A stretch of 64,000 nucleotides of DNA from positions 75,771,741 to 75,835,740 of the forward strand of contig CM041465.1 of the NCBI GenBank assembly GCA_023213395.1, read 5' to 3'. The DNA is from Cycas panzhihuaensis. Taxonomy: Eukaryota; Cycadophyta. Within the stretch, counting starts at the first letter, position 1. Every line of letters starts with the position of its first letter. The translations under genes were made by a program, and so were the position numbers. This document shows positions 50,793 to 62,403 of the stretch, one piece after another. The notes beneath the pieces were generated by a model. The model ran no database searches. It was not told where the DNA came from and worked only from the letters and a program-made list of their open reading frames with translations.

Positions 50793-51720
50793 ATGTCATC
50801 TCAATTTAAGCAAAATGTTAACTGCATATTGAAAGGTAAAGAAAATTGGGATATATGGTACACTAGAATTAAAAATGCTGCAAAGTATAAAGGCCTTTGG
50901 AGAGCCCACTTGCATCCTACACCCAGCACACCAGCAATGGCTACAACAGCTGCTTCTAGTGGATCCACCCCAACAGCTCCTAGAGATGATGTAGCTAAAC
51001 TATAATAGGAGATAGATGATGAAAAGATTCGTGCAAGAATTTTGTTGGTCATTGATCACTCCTTGCACAACTTGATAAACGAAGAGGAACATGATACAGC
51101 CTGGAAGGTCCTAGAAGTTCTTAGAAAGAACTTTGATATAAAGTCAGATTTAGAATTTGTTCATCTTGTTTTGAAAATGAACAAATTAAAAATGTAGAAG
51201 GGACGAGCTCATGAGATAATAAATCTCCTTCGAATAATCAAACATGCAATTGACAAAGACTTTAAGACCCAATGCATCACTTAGGTATTTTTGATCTAGT
51301 CATGTTTACATGTCCCTGATTATAAAAACTTGCTTGGACGTCTTCAATCTAGTGGAACATTGAAGACACTTAACTTCGAAGCACTTGCTAAGAAGTTCAT
51401 AAAATTTGACAAGACCTTTGATACAAACTTTATAGCCTCTGTCTTTCTTCCAGATGCAGCCTTTGAGGTAGAAGAAGAAGTTTGCTACACAAAAAATCAA
51501 GGTCCCTCTCATGCCAAAGGAAATAATCGAGCAAGAGGAAGAGGAAGAAATATGGGAAATCATTGCCTCAATCACAACCTTGACAGTTTCAAGACCAAGG
51601 ACCACCTCAACAAAGAGCAAGATAGTCAGGCCAAACCAGTACTTCTTCAGGAACTGGTAATCAAACCATTATGTGTGATCGGTGTAACTGTAAAGGACAC
51701 TTAGCAAAAGATTACAGAAC
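50793..51720 (+). pseudogene. E14 gag
   Basis: ATG 50793 (MSSQFKQNVNCILKGKENWD): an N-terminal gag motif with the aromatic pair in WDIWYTRIKNAAKYKGLW, an Ala/Thr/Pro-rich linker, RILLVIDHSLHNLI, AWKVLEVLRKNFD and MNKLKM, an Arg-rich stretch (RARGRGRN), and a knuckle CDRCNCKGHLAKDY at about 51673-51714 whose last Cys is Tyr. Stops at 51003 (TAA) and near 51195, plus frameshifts. Gag is the particle protein; the knuckle binds RNA. Confidence 0.85.
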
Positions 51721-51729
51721 TGCTACTTA

Positions 51730-52390
51730 TAAGTTGGCCAAGTTCCAACCAAAATATGGAGCTCACAATGTTAAAGAAACTTGTGAAGAATCATTTAGTG
51801 GTGTAGGTTTTGTACAAGCATACATTCAAAGAATTAAAGGATTTTCAGTATCAAATACCATTGACCAACCAAAGAGATACTTTGAAGCTCGGTGTGGATA
51901 TATCACTTGTGAATTCCCTTCACCAATGCCAAGCCCTATTGGGATTGCCAATAGTGTGGCTTCAATCGATGGACAATGGATCATGGACATAGGAGCAACT
52001 CAATATATGACATACAATCGTAGTCTATATTAAACATTTGACTCAAATGTTCATGGAGTTGTTCACATGGCTAATAAATCATAACAACTTGTTGAAGGAA
52101 TTGGCAACATTTGCCTAAAACTCCCAGGCTTAGAAGATTTTACATTGTTTGATGTCTTATACATACCCAATCTCAAACAAAACCTACTCTCTTTATCCAC
52201 ACTTGTTTCTTATGGATTTGATATGGGTGTAACCGCAAATGACCAGACTCTTAAGGTCATTCACCCTCCAACTAATCAGGTGGTTTTGACTGGACATCTC
52301 TCTGGCAAACTCTTTCGACTGAATGGCTCTCTATCTTCTGAAGCCTATTGTGCCCAAAGCCCTTGTTCCGATGAAGAATTTATATTTAAT
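51730..52390 (+). pseudogene. E14 protease and GAG-pre-integrase entry
   Basis: WIMDIGATQYMT at about 51978-52013 is the protease active site D-[ST]-G-A-T with Ser mutated to Ile. VLYIPNLKQNLLSLSTL (from about 52154) is the usual segment before pre-integrase. The open frame 52145-52852 carries into integrase. Confidence 0.85.
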
Positions 52391-53300
52391 TCCATCTTAA
52401 CCCATCTAATGTTGCCACCAGAAGCTCTTTGGCATGCTCATATGGGTCATGTTCATATTGATAGACTTAAAGATCTTTCTAATACTCTTCCAAACCTTCC
52501 AAAGTTCTCCTCTAAGCTCTTTAAATGTGAAGCTTGTATCATTGCCAAATCTCATGGACAACCCTTTTCCAAAAGTCAGTGGAAATCGAGCCATCCATTA
52601 CAATTGGTATACTCTGATTTATGCGGGCCAATGCCCATTCTTTCACTGAAGGGCAAGCTATATTACATCTCCTTCACTGATGATTTCACTAGAAAAGTAT
52701 GGGTAGCTTTTCTGCACAAGAAAGATGAAGCATTCTGTATATTTAAGGAATTCAAAGCCCTTACTAAAAAAGAGTCAAGATATCAACTCAAATGTCTTCG
52801 AATTGATAATGGTGGTGAATATACCTCACATGAGTTTGAAAGCTACCTTTGAGACAATGGCATTAAGTATCAAACAACAATAGTAGGTATCCCATAACAA
52901 AATGGAGTTGCCAAGCGTATAAACAGGATAATCATGAACATGGCTCATGTTATGTTAATATATAAAAATGTACCTGCCTATCTATGGGCTGAAGTAATTT
53001 GAACAGTCATTTATTATATCAATGCTGTTAGCCCATCAAAGGAAGTATAATCACCTAATGAAAAGTAGTCAAGACAAGCCCCCATTATTCACTACTTTAG
53101 AATTTTTGGCTCTACATGCTATACCCATATTCTAGATGCAGATCAAAATAAACTTCAGCCAAGGGCACTTAAAGGCATCTTTGTTGGATACCCTATGGAT
53201 AAGAAAGGGTATAAGGTCTTCATACCTTAACAACAAAAAATTATCGTTACCAGAGATGTCATTTTTACAGAGACAGAGGATTAGTTACTTAAATTAGACT
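52391..53300 (+). pseudogene. E14 integrase
   Basis: Zinc-binding HHCC: LWHAHMGHVHIDRL then CEACIIAKSHG. Catalytic first Asp at 52616 (YSDLCGP) and second at 52805 (RIDNGGEY). The position of the catalytic Glu, 35 residues on at 52913, is Lys (GVAKRINR; the family has GVAERKNR), a G-to-A change. The C-terminal end follows (LKGIFVGYPMDKKGYKV). Stops at 52851, 52897 and others. Inactive. Confidence 0.9.
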
Positions 53301-53359
53301 CCATAGTACCCTCATGCTGCTACAATAATGTTATCGAGTATGATGTTCAGATTCCAAAA

Positions 53360-53382
53360 TTTGGGGGGGATGGGGGGTGGTG
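53360..53382 (+). other. Internal G tract in E14 pol
   Basis: G7-A-T-G6-T-GG between integrase and RT. It resembles the element's own 3' purine tract; possibly an internal priming site, possibly chance. Confidence 0.3.
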
Positions 53383-53779
53383 ACAATAGAGCCTTGGAGG
53401 ATACAAGTTGTGACTCTAAATAAATGAGTGCACATCCAGCACCATCTTTTGAAGATAGAAGAGTTGACAAAGGCAAAGGCATTATAGAAGAACCATCCTC
53501 TCCACCTTCAGTTGACAAAGGCAAAATAGTGGTAGAAGGACCATCTTCCTCAAGTACATCCTCCTTACAAAATAATTATTTTAATGAACATGATGAGAAC
53601 TAAGAAGTTGGAGAAATGAGGACGTCATTCCTAACTCGAGGATCTTGAGAAGCTCGCCAACTCAATAAAGATATACGACCAGATAAGGTGGGAAAAACTG
53701 GTACTTGAAGTGCCCATAGAGCAAGGATGCAAGAATCATTATATACTGAGCTTGAACTAGCAGAATTGCACCTTACTCT

Positions 53780-54760
53780 TAATGAAGAGCCCTTAACATA
53801 CCAAGAAGCTGTAAAGCATACAGCTTGGAGAAATGCCATGAATGAAGAGTACTAATCTCTTATCAAGAATGGTACATGGGAGCTCATTGATATATCACTT
53901 GGCATAAAGGTAGTTCAAAATAAATGGGTGTTAAAAAATAAATATAGATCAAATGACACCCTTGAAAAACACAAGTTGAGGTTGGTAGCTAAAGGATTTA
54001 CATAAAGGGAAGGCATCGACTACACTGAAGTCTTTGCACCTACAACCAAGTGGCCTACAATTAGAACTCTTGTGGCCTTAGTTACTCAACAGGGTTGGAA
54101 AATCCACCAACTCGATATTAAGACTACGTTTCTCAATGGAGATCTTGAAGAAGAAATTTACATGGCTCAGCTAGAAGGATATGAGATCAAAGGTCAAGAG
54201 CATAAGGTTTGCAGGCTCAGAAAGTCCTTGTATGGCCTTAAACAAGCCCTTCACGCTTAGTTTGCCAAGTTGTTTGAAAGGATGAGGCAACTTGGATACG
54301 AGGTTTGTGACTATCAAGATATTGATGTAACGTTGTTCATCAAGTGCCACAAGGATAAAGTCACTTATCTCATAATCTTTGTGGATGATATGTTAGTAAC
54401 GGGTAATAGTGAACATGCAATAAGCCAACTGAAAAAGGACCTTGGCAAAACATTCGAATTATCTAACCTCAGTTTGATGAAATATTACTCGGGAATTAAA
54501 GTAATATAAAAGAATAGAAAAAATTTCCTCTCCCAAGAAAAATATACCAATGATCTTCTAACCAAGTTTTAGTTAGAAGATGCTCAACTAGTGATGTTAC
54601 CTATGGATCCTAACACCAAACTCTTAGCTGAAGGTGACACTAGAGAGGCAGATGCAACACTCTACAGGAAACTTGTAGGTAGTCTCATCTACACTACTAA
54701 TACCAGGCTAGATATTATAAACTCTATAGGCATTCTTGCTCGTTACATGACAAATCCTAA
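53780..54760 (+). pseudogene. E14 reverse transcriptase
   Basis: AVKHTAWRNAMNEEY, NGTWELIDI, NKWVLKNKY, LRLVAKGF, GIDYTEVFAPTTKW, QLDIKTTFLNGDLEEEIYM, SLYGLKQAL and an intact FVDD at 54378-54389 (IFVDDMLVTGN). Stops from Gln (54004, near 54548) and Trp (54258) by single transitions. The strongest RT in the right nest. Confidence 0.93.
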
Positions 54761-55330
54761 GTAGAATCATTGGCAGACAGCAATGCGAGTATTGAGATAT
54801 CTTAAGACGACTAGCAAATACGGTCTGTTGTATGAACCTAATCTAGACTTCAAGCTTTCTACATATATAGACTCAGACTTTGCAGGAGATAAAGATACAT
54901 GAATATCTACATCTGGGTATGTAACGTTTCTTGGAACAGCACTAATATCATGGAGATCTAGACAATAGAAGATAATTGTAGATTCAACTATCGAAGCTGA
55001 ATACATTGCTACTTCTGAGACCATTAAAGAGGTGATATGGCTAAAAAAATTATTGGAAACATTGAATATCACCAAAACAAGTCCTATGAGTCTTCATGTG
55101 GATAATCAATCAGCAATCTGCATGGCAAAAAATCCTATATTTCATGATCATACCAAACACATAAATATGAAAGTCCATAGGATTAGGGAACTTGTTCATG
55201 ATGGCATAATTCAATTAGATTACTGTCCCACAGCAAATCAAGTGGCTGATGTCTTCACCAAACCACTGTAAAGGGTGAAGTTTGAACAGTTTTGAAGGCA
55301 GCTTGGCCTTAGGGCCTCCATCTTCGATTG
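54761..55330 (+). pseudogene. E14 RNase H
   Basis: MRVLRYLKTTSKYGL, YIDSDFAGDKD (acidic catalytic residues), STSGYVTFLG, STIEAEYIATSE, VDNQSAICMAKNP, HTKHINMKVHRIRE, QVADVFTKPL, in the standard copia order. Ends at about 55330. Confidence 0.92.
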
Positions 55331-55764
55331 ATCAAAGAAGATGGCAACAGGATTATCATACTCTATTCTCTTCATGAAAATCCCTTGTAGGCATGGAAGA
55401 ATAAGAGTAAGTCTCTGCTCTATCCTCTTTGTGAAAACCCCATGTGGGCATGGAAGGATAAGGGTTATACTTGTTTTGGAAAATTAGAACCTATGAAAAC
55501 CCAAAAGGGCATAGGGAATGACCAAATAGTATATGGAGACTTAGCAGATTAAGTTACACATTTAAGTCGCTTGGCTATCAGGTTACAGCAAAGAGCCACC
55601 TTAACCATTTTGATTTATAAAAGGGGCTATAGATCTTAGAAAGTTCAGGGGTTTTTATTTCCTATGAGGGTTTTCCCACAAAAGTGTCATTTAGAATTTC
55701 AATGTACTAATGAGGCTCAAATGAAGACCTCATATAATAGATTTTTTAAAAATGACCTTCCACT
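55331..55764 (+). repeat. E14 3' non-coding region with imperfect repeats
   Basis: Two copies of about 45 bp (near 55358 and 55420) share gaaaa(t/c)ccc.tgt.ggcatggaag.ataag; a weaker third echo near 55490. Confidence 0.65.
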
Positions 55765-55778
55765 ATTAAGGGGGGGAT

Positions 55779-56090
55779 TGAAAGAGGTTAATGTATCAAG
55801 GTTACTTGTGTAGATTAATTATGTGACCTTAGGATATATTATTAGCATTAGTCTCTTAATGAAATGTATTTTATGTGCATTTAGATGTAATTTCATGTTT
55901 ATATCATTAGGCGGGAAAATCCTAACCCTAATGCTCACCCTCAATAATAAAAGGTGAAATCTCAAGGAGGGAGTTATTATTCATTCTTACCTCCAAGCTT
56001 GCTCTCATATCTTGTTTCATTTTCTTTTTTATTCTCCATTGCCATTGTGTGCATGTGAGTGATTTATCTCCTAGAGCTATCCTTCCTTCA
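55779..56090 (+). repeat. E14 3' LTR
   Basis: 312 bp, partner of 48493-48802, followed by tcaca. Confidence 0.95.
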
Positions 56091-57366
56091 TCACATGTCC
56101 CAGTTCACTATGTAGGCAGCTGTATAACTTCATGTGATATGAGGTTAAAGTAGATTAGCACAAGGTGTTTGGTTGTGATACATCTATGGCTCTCTTAGGG
56201 TTATAATAGTCATGGTCATATTCAATAGATCTCCTTCAGATACCTACAATTCAAATTTGAGCATTCTTTATGTGCATGGTTACGGGCAACAGATCTTATG
56301 GCATGGCTAGGGTGGTTTCATTCATGCTCCATGGGCAATGATAGAAAGACAACTCTCCAATTGTTTCTCTCTACTATTCTAATGTGAATTGTGTGCATGC
56401 AGGATTTTTCCTTTGGTTGGTATAATCTATGTGAAGGGTTATGTGATGCAATGAGCATTCAGTTAGTAAAAGTTATATGGACAATAGTGAGTGTGAGGGC
56501 CAAGTTATCTGATGACATGAGAGTGACTCGCATTCTATGAATAACTAGTTGAGAAGGCAAGAGATCCTATATAGGGCAGCTATTAATCAAACCATGGGTG
56601 TTAGGCATGATCATCCTCCATGCTTGACTTAGGGTTTGAATAAAACCATAAAAACATTTAGCCATATATCATATATCACACATATAAAGTGTCTTTAATA
56701 TCTAAACATATCACATGCTATAATAGTTTTTTTATCTCAAGTTACCATAACCATAGCCACCATAATAAATTCATGCTTGTAATAAAATAAACACACCTTC
56801 AATGCCAATCTTAAATATAATCATGCCCTTATATGTCTCAAGTATTTTATGTTGCAATAAAATCTACGGCATACCTTTTATATTATCACTAAAATACTTG
56901 TCAACAGGGTGTTATGCAGGCATGCTTCCTACTTCATGTATATTGATGGATTATCCTTATTTTGGTAGTGAATCTTATTGTGAGATGATCGTAAAAGCCT
57001 CCAGAATGGTTCATGAGTAATAGTGAATCCATTAATAGACACTCATAAAAGCCTTCACTTATGGGCTAAATATAATATCGTATGGACTAATTTAAGTACT
57101 TACATGCTTTATGAATATAGGCCTACATGAATAAATGAAATGTCCACATAAAATCAACATATAAACATACCATTAATATCTATTATATCTCTTTTATATG
57201 TCTTGATTGGCTCTATATGTCTTGAAAATGGTTGCACATGTCAATGACATATGTATATACTAGCTCATCAAAAATTCTTTATAAATGGCTCCTATCATAG
57301 GCTTAATAGGGTTGAATCTTAATTAGCAGAATCTTCATTTCACCATAGTGGCTTGGATGCAACACT

Positions 57367-57378
57367 GCTCTTATACCA
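57367..57378 (-). other. E13 PBS (current)
   Basis: Minus strand TGGTATAAGAGC directly after the LTR end TTTTTTAACA. Confidence 0.75.
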
Positions 57379-57863
57379 TGTTAAAAAATAGGGATAAAAA
57401 TTACTCTAACACCATCTTAAAATAGGGTAATAGGATTCCTCTGACACCGTGTTAAAATATGAAGATGCAATAATATCAACTTATGAGTATGTATACATAA
57501 AATATCAAACATGTAAAGTAAGCATCATCAAACATAATCATCACCATAAGACACTAATATTTATACATGGAAAACCCATTATTGGAAAAACCACAAGAGA
57601 AGGTGGAGTTAGGACTCTGCTTATGATCATAAGGGTTACATCTCTAAGTCTTCAACCTTTGTCTCCTTTCTCAAGTTTTCAAGTGGTGAGAGTACATATA
57701 AATAGTGAGAATCACCTCACGAGTACTCTATTAAATACAATGAGCCATTACATCATCCAATAGTGGGATAGCATGGATATGTATACATCTCACATATATC
57801 GAAGTAGGTGAATGGTGGGAAGTGAATGTGTACACCATATACATTAAATATTATATTTCAACA
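57379..57863 (-). repeat. E13 5' LTR with two internalised PBS-like words
   Basis: 485 bp. PBS-like words on the minus strand at 57414-57403 and 57449-57438, each preceded by a TTTTAA(C/G)A-like LTR end, spaced 35-36 bp from each other and from the current PBS. Confidence 0.85.
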
Positions 57864-58520
57864 AATATACTTGAGATCCTAATGATCCTAATCTTGTTAG
57901 ATTCCTTTAAAGTATTTGATGAAGTTTCCCTTTCTTTCCTATACTTATCTTATAAAGATAATGTTGACCAAAACATTAAACCTACCTCCATTTCTATTGA
58001 AGCTTAGGATATAATTTGTGCATTGTATAAAAGAAAGGATAATACTAGAGTTGTTATGCTTAAAACTCAACTCAACTCTATACATTTTGTAGGATCAATA
58101 AGTACCCACTTAACATAGATCAAATCAATTAAGAACTAATTGAGTATTATAAGACAACCACTTGATGATAGTGATATGATATCTTACATAGTTAATATAT
58201 TACTAGCTAAATATAATTCCCTTATATCCAACCTATCTCATATTGATCATCTTGCCACACTTGATTTCAGCACCTTTGAAGGTCTTCTACTTTAAGAAGA
58301 ATGTATTTTAAATAGATTAGGAGATTCAAGTACCTCCTCTTTAACTCCAACCTTTACAACATGTCATAGAGAGGGATAATAATGTCCATAACTTAATCAA
58401 TAGTTTAGTTCAATAAATTTGAACTAACATCCATATTATTAAAGTCAACAATGGCCCCAATATCCTACTTAGGTTGCTTGTCACCATTGTGGTAAACTTA
58501 GTCATATTACACTTGATTAT
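57864..58520 (+). pseudogene. E12 gag, C-terminal part
   Basis: Resumes with DPNDPNLV. Later frames give VVMLKTQLNSIHFVGS, LDDSDMISYIVNILLAKYNS and LATLDFSTFEGLLL, typical middle gag of copia. The knuckle at 58479-58520 reads CHHCGKLSHITLDY, with the last Cys mutated to Tyr. Confidence 0.8.
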
Positions 58521-58729
58521 AGGAAGAAGAAAGTTGATTTACAATAATAATACTAAAATCACCTTACCGCTTAGGGTAATCAGAATTGTGGATATGATAA
58601 TTATTAAGGACCAAGAAGACAAAACTAAAATAATTATTAAGGACCAAGGAGAGATAACTAAAATTCCCCTTGGGGTAATTAATAGAATATAAATCACAAC
58701 TATAGATGAAATCAAAATTAAGGTGGCTA

Positions 58730-59900
58730 CATGGCTAATTTACAAAACTTTTTCTTTGATGTATCAGCTACATATCATTCTAATAAATCCTAGTTGATTC
58801 TAGAGCCTCTTATTATATGACAAGTTCTAAAAGACTAATTATAGATACAAGCCTAGTATAAGATCCATTAGTTATATTTTGTGATGATTCCATTTTATAG
58901 GTTGCCAAGATCATCAACGGCCCTATATCTCTAATAAATTTTCATATTAGACATTGCCTTAACAATATCTTCTATATCCCTAGAATGACACATAATTTAT
59001 TATCAGTTAGCTAGATAAATAAGCAAAACTTTGAGGTTTTGTTTAGTTACCTTGGGAAATATTTAATTATAAGTTTGAATAACAATTTGATTATCTTTGG
59101 ATATAAAGACTAAGGTTTATATAAGTTTGATGTAATCTCTAGACTTATGGTCCTAAAAAATGATACTGGATCTTATAGTAACATAGTTTACACCTCTCAT
59201 ACTTCTACTTCCACTTCAAATACTGATGATCAATCTATTTCAAATATACTTATTTCTTAGAAACTTCCGAAAGACTAATTGTGTCATCAATGCTTTGGTC
59301 ATATGAATATGAACAACCTTCATATGCTTTTTAAATTGAATATGGTATATGGAATACCAAATATTAAGAAGATTAAATGTATTTGTGAGGCTTGTGTTAT
59401 GGGAAAACATCATCAGGCTCAATTTAGGTCAGATGGAGGAGTCTGATATGCTAAGGAACCATCAGGCTTGGTATATTCTAACATCTATAGACCCATATCT
59501 CAAGCATCTTTTAATGGTTATCGATATTTTATTATATTTATTGATGATTATTCTCAAAAAGTTTGGGTTTATTTCCTAAAGTAGAATTCAAAAGCATTTG
59601 AAAATTTTGATATTGAGTTAGAATTTAGAAAGCTAATTAAAATCCTTTACTATTATCATGGAGGTGAATACACTTCTAGAGAATTCACCCAATTTTACAA
59701 GGATAATAGTGTCAAATATTAGTTCTATACCCTTTAAACACCTTAGTAAAATGAAGTTGTTCAGTGAATGAACTAGACCTTAGTTAGCAAAGGAAAAGCC
59801 ATGCTTACCACTAAAAATTTAGGACTTCAATTCTAGGCTAAAACTCATAAGATAAGTGCTTATCTTACAAATTAAAATCTAATCAAAATTATTTTAAATA
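58730..59900 (+). pseudogene. E12 protease and integrase
   Basis: Protease VDSRASYYMTSS at about 58793-58830, with active-site Gly mutated to Arg. Pre-integrase LCHQCFGHMNMNNLH and CEACVMGKHH (HHCC). Integrase VYSNIYRP (first Asp is Asn), YHGGEYTSREF (second Asp lost), QNEVVQ (Glu position lost). All three catalytic residues are gone. Confidence 0.85.
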
Positions 59901-61961
59901 TTACAACTAAAGAGACTTGGTTAGGTCAAAAACCCATAGTCTCATATTTGTATACCTTTGATTGTACAATATATATGCTTATACTAAAAGAATAAAGAAA
60001 AACGTTGGATGAAAAAAGTAGAGAATATATTTTCATTGGTTACTAGCTTCATTATAAAATCTATAAAATTTATCATCCTACCACTAAGCAAATGTATATA
60101 GCTCAAGATATTATCTACTCAAAAGAGAACAAGGACTTGGACATGACTCAATTTTCATTCTTTGATGAACAACCTCTAGTAACTCTTGTTCCACCTCATA
60201 CTACATAGAATATTCTTATATTTCAATTACCTCCATCAATGTCATATGTACCCTATATCTTGTATACACCTCCTACCTCCACTTCAACATCCACATCAAT
60301 AATTCCTTTAAAATATGTTCAAGAAGATGTCACTTTAAAGTGATTCCCTAAATGATACTTATAAATAATCTTTTTCTCTCTATTACCACCATAATAAACT
60401 AAGAGATAATCCAAATATAGGCCATCCAACAACTTTTCCTTAATGGTAGAAATGTTATCAACTCCTGAACCTACCACTTCTAAAGAAGCTATTGTAGATC
60501 AAAAGTTTTAAGCATTCACTAATGAGGAGATGGATTCCATTTTACAAAATGAAACTTGGTAGCTAGCTTAGCTACGTAATAGAAAGAAACCAATTGTTTG
60601 TAAATGGATTTATAAAATAAAATTCCATATTGATGGCTCCATTCAATACCATAAAACATGATTAGTTGCCAAAAGTTTAAAATAGATTGAGGGTATCGAT
60701 TATGATGATCTGTTTAGCCTTATTACTAATATAACCATTCTGAGACTTATCTTAACTTTAATAACTTAATTTAATTGGGTTTGTTGTTCATAACTATAAC
60801 CTCTTGGATATGTTATTCATCAAAAAGAATAGGTAGTCTACAAGTTGAAAAAGACTCTTTATAACCTTAAGTAATTACCTCACTCTTGGTACATGAATAT
60901 AGATGGGTACTTTTAGAAGCATAGACTTGTATGCTCATCCTCAGATCTAAATTTGTACATTAGAATTTAAGATAATTTGATCATGCTTGTTGTATTATAT
61001 GTTGATGATTTGTTGATAATATATAATGAGTTAGAGTGGATTTCATATCTTTAAGGAAAATTAAATAACAACTTTGAGATAACTAACCTTGGGTTATTTC
61101 ATTACTTTCTTAACATGGAAGTTTGGCAACAACAAGGCTATATCTTCCTTTCATAATCTAAATATGCAAAGTAGATCCTTTAGAAGTTCAGAATGGAGGA
61201 ATGTAGACCATTGACAACTTCTATTGAGACTAGGCTTAAGATGGATCTTAATGAACATGGTAAACCTATAGATCCTAGTTTGTATAAGCAATTTGTAGAG
61301 AAAATAATTTATCTCATACATACTTGACTTGATATTTCATATGATGTTGGGATCTACTTAAGGTTTATAACTCAACCTAAAGTTTCACACCTACAAAGTA
61401 ACTACATGAATTTTGAGATATTTTGGAGGTTCAGTTTAATTTGGAACTGGCTACTACTAGGTGGATAATCCTTCTTTGGTAGGTTACACAAATGCTAATT
61501 AGACTAGTTACAAGGATAGTTAGAGATTGACCTCAGGCTACTACTTTATCTTGGGTTCTGCCTTCATTTCCTAGAGTTATAAAAAGCAACCAAATGTCAC
61601 CTTATTCTCCACTGAAGTAGAGTAAATAGCTACTATCAATGTAGTTACAAGGGCTATCTAACTTAGAAGGATTCTTGAAGAGCTTGGTATTGATCAAACA
61701 CAAGCTACTACCCTCTTATATGACAACTAGAGTATTCTCAAATTGAATAAGAATCATATGTTCTATGCAAGAATAAAGCATATTGAGGTTCACCATCCTT
61801 TCATCAAAGAGCATGTTTAGGATGGTAAAATTGATTTAATTTACAAGTTGATTGATGAATAAATTACCAATATCTTTACCAAAGCACTTCATCATGATAA
61901 ATTCAAATGATTTTGACATTGTATCAATGTTGGAATTAATAAATTCATCATTAAAGGAGTG
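59901..61961 (+). pseudogene. E12 RT and RNase H
   Basis: EEMDSILQNETW, CKWIYKIKFHIDGSI, EGIDYDD, VYKLKKTLYNLK and intact YVDD at 60998-61009 (LYVDDLLII), then NLGLFHYFLNMEVWQ, and RNase H pieces (STEVE region near 61610, YVLCKNKAY near 61755, ending near 61900). Very many stops and frameshifts. Ends at the purine tract before the LTR. Confidence 0.85.
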
Positions 61962-62403
61962 TGATAGAAGAATTAATATTAAATTCATTAATTTACCTTA
62001 TTCTTTTATAAATATATTATACATTTGTAATATTAAAGTTATGTCAATAAAGTTAGTATATTATAAGGGTAATACTATCATGTTTATGGTTAGTTATAAC
62101 TTAAGGTTATAAGCCTAAGTACATGGGATCATATTTGCTCACACGTCATTGTAACACACATGTAAGTTGATAATATGTCACCTTACATGATCAACATTTA
62201 TATTCCTTTATCTCTCTTGTAGTTATTATTTTGATTATATAAGACATAGCTCAATGTAATGTAGTATGAGTGATGAATAAATGTTAATATTGATTTTGGA
62301 GGTTTAATGAATTTAACCTCCTCACATTTGATGTCTTATTTATGTGCATATTTTGTGTGAATGGAACCTAGGTGGAAGTTGGCTTGAATACCATTTCCCT
62401 TTA
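61962..62403 (+). repeat. E12 3' LTR
   Basis: 442 bp, TGATAGAAG...CCCTTTA, followed by ataag. Confidence 0.92.

Larger units (their letters stand above)
48493..56090 (+). mobile_element. E14: near-complete copia element inserted in E13
   Basis: 7.6 kb. LTRs 48493-48802 and 55779-56090 (about 91-92% alike by eye), perfect target duplication tcaca (48488-48492 and 56091-56095), PBS tggtatcaaagc at 48805-48816, purine tract attaagggggggat at 55765-55778. It has a leader of about 2 kb, gag, protease, integrase, RT and RNase H in standard copia order, and a 3' non-coding stretch of about 0.5 kb. It is the innermost, hence youngest, layer of the right nest. Confidence 0.95.
46491..57863 (-). mobile_element. 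E13: coding-poor (LARD-like) LTR element
   Basis: LTRs 46491-46977 and 57379-57863. Near-perfect target duplication aagat/aatat (46486-46490 and 57864-57868), interrupting E12 gag. PBS on the minus strand at 57367-57378 (TGGTATAAGAGC); purine tract ATTATGGGGGGG at 46978-46989. Without nested E14 the interior is about 2.8 kb (46990-48487 and 56096-57366), rich in cttgtat/cctataa words and without recognisable gag or pol. A large non-autonomous derivative is the best fit. The LTR holds two PBS-like words near its 3' end. Confidence 0.85.
43767..62403 (+). mobile_element. E12: copia element inserted in E11 gag
   Basis: LTRs at 43767-44224 and 61962-62403, a perfect target duplication ataag (43762-43766 and 62404-62408), PBS at 44227-44238, and purine tract ttaaaggagtg before the 3' LTR. 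The LTR starts TGATAG and ends TTTA in both copies. Interior: leader to 46347, gag (split by E13 at 46490/57864), protease, integrase, RT, RNase H. Nested E13 plus E14 make up 11.4 kb of its 18.6 kb. Confidence 0.92.
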
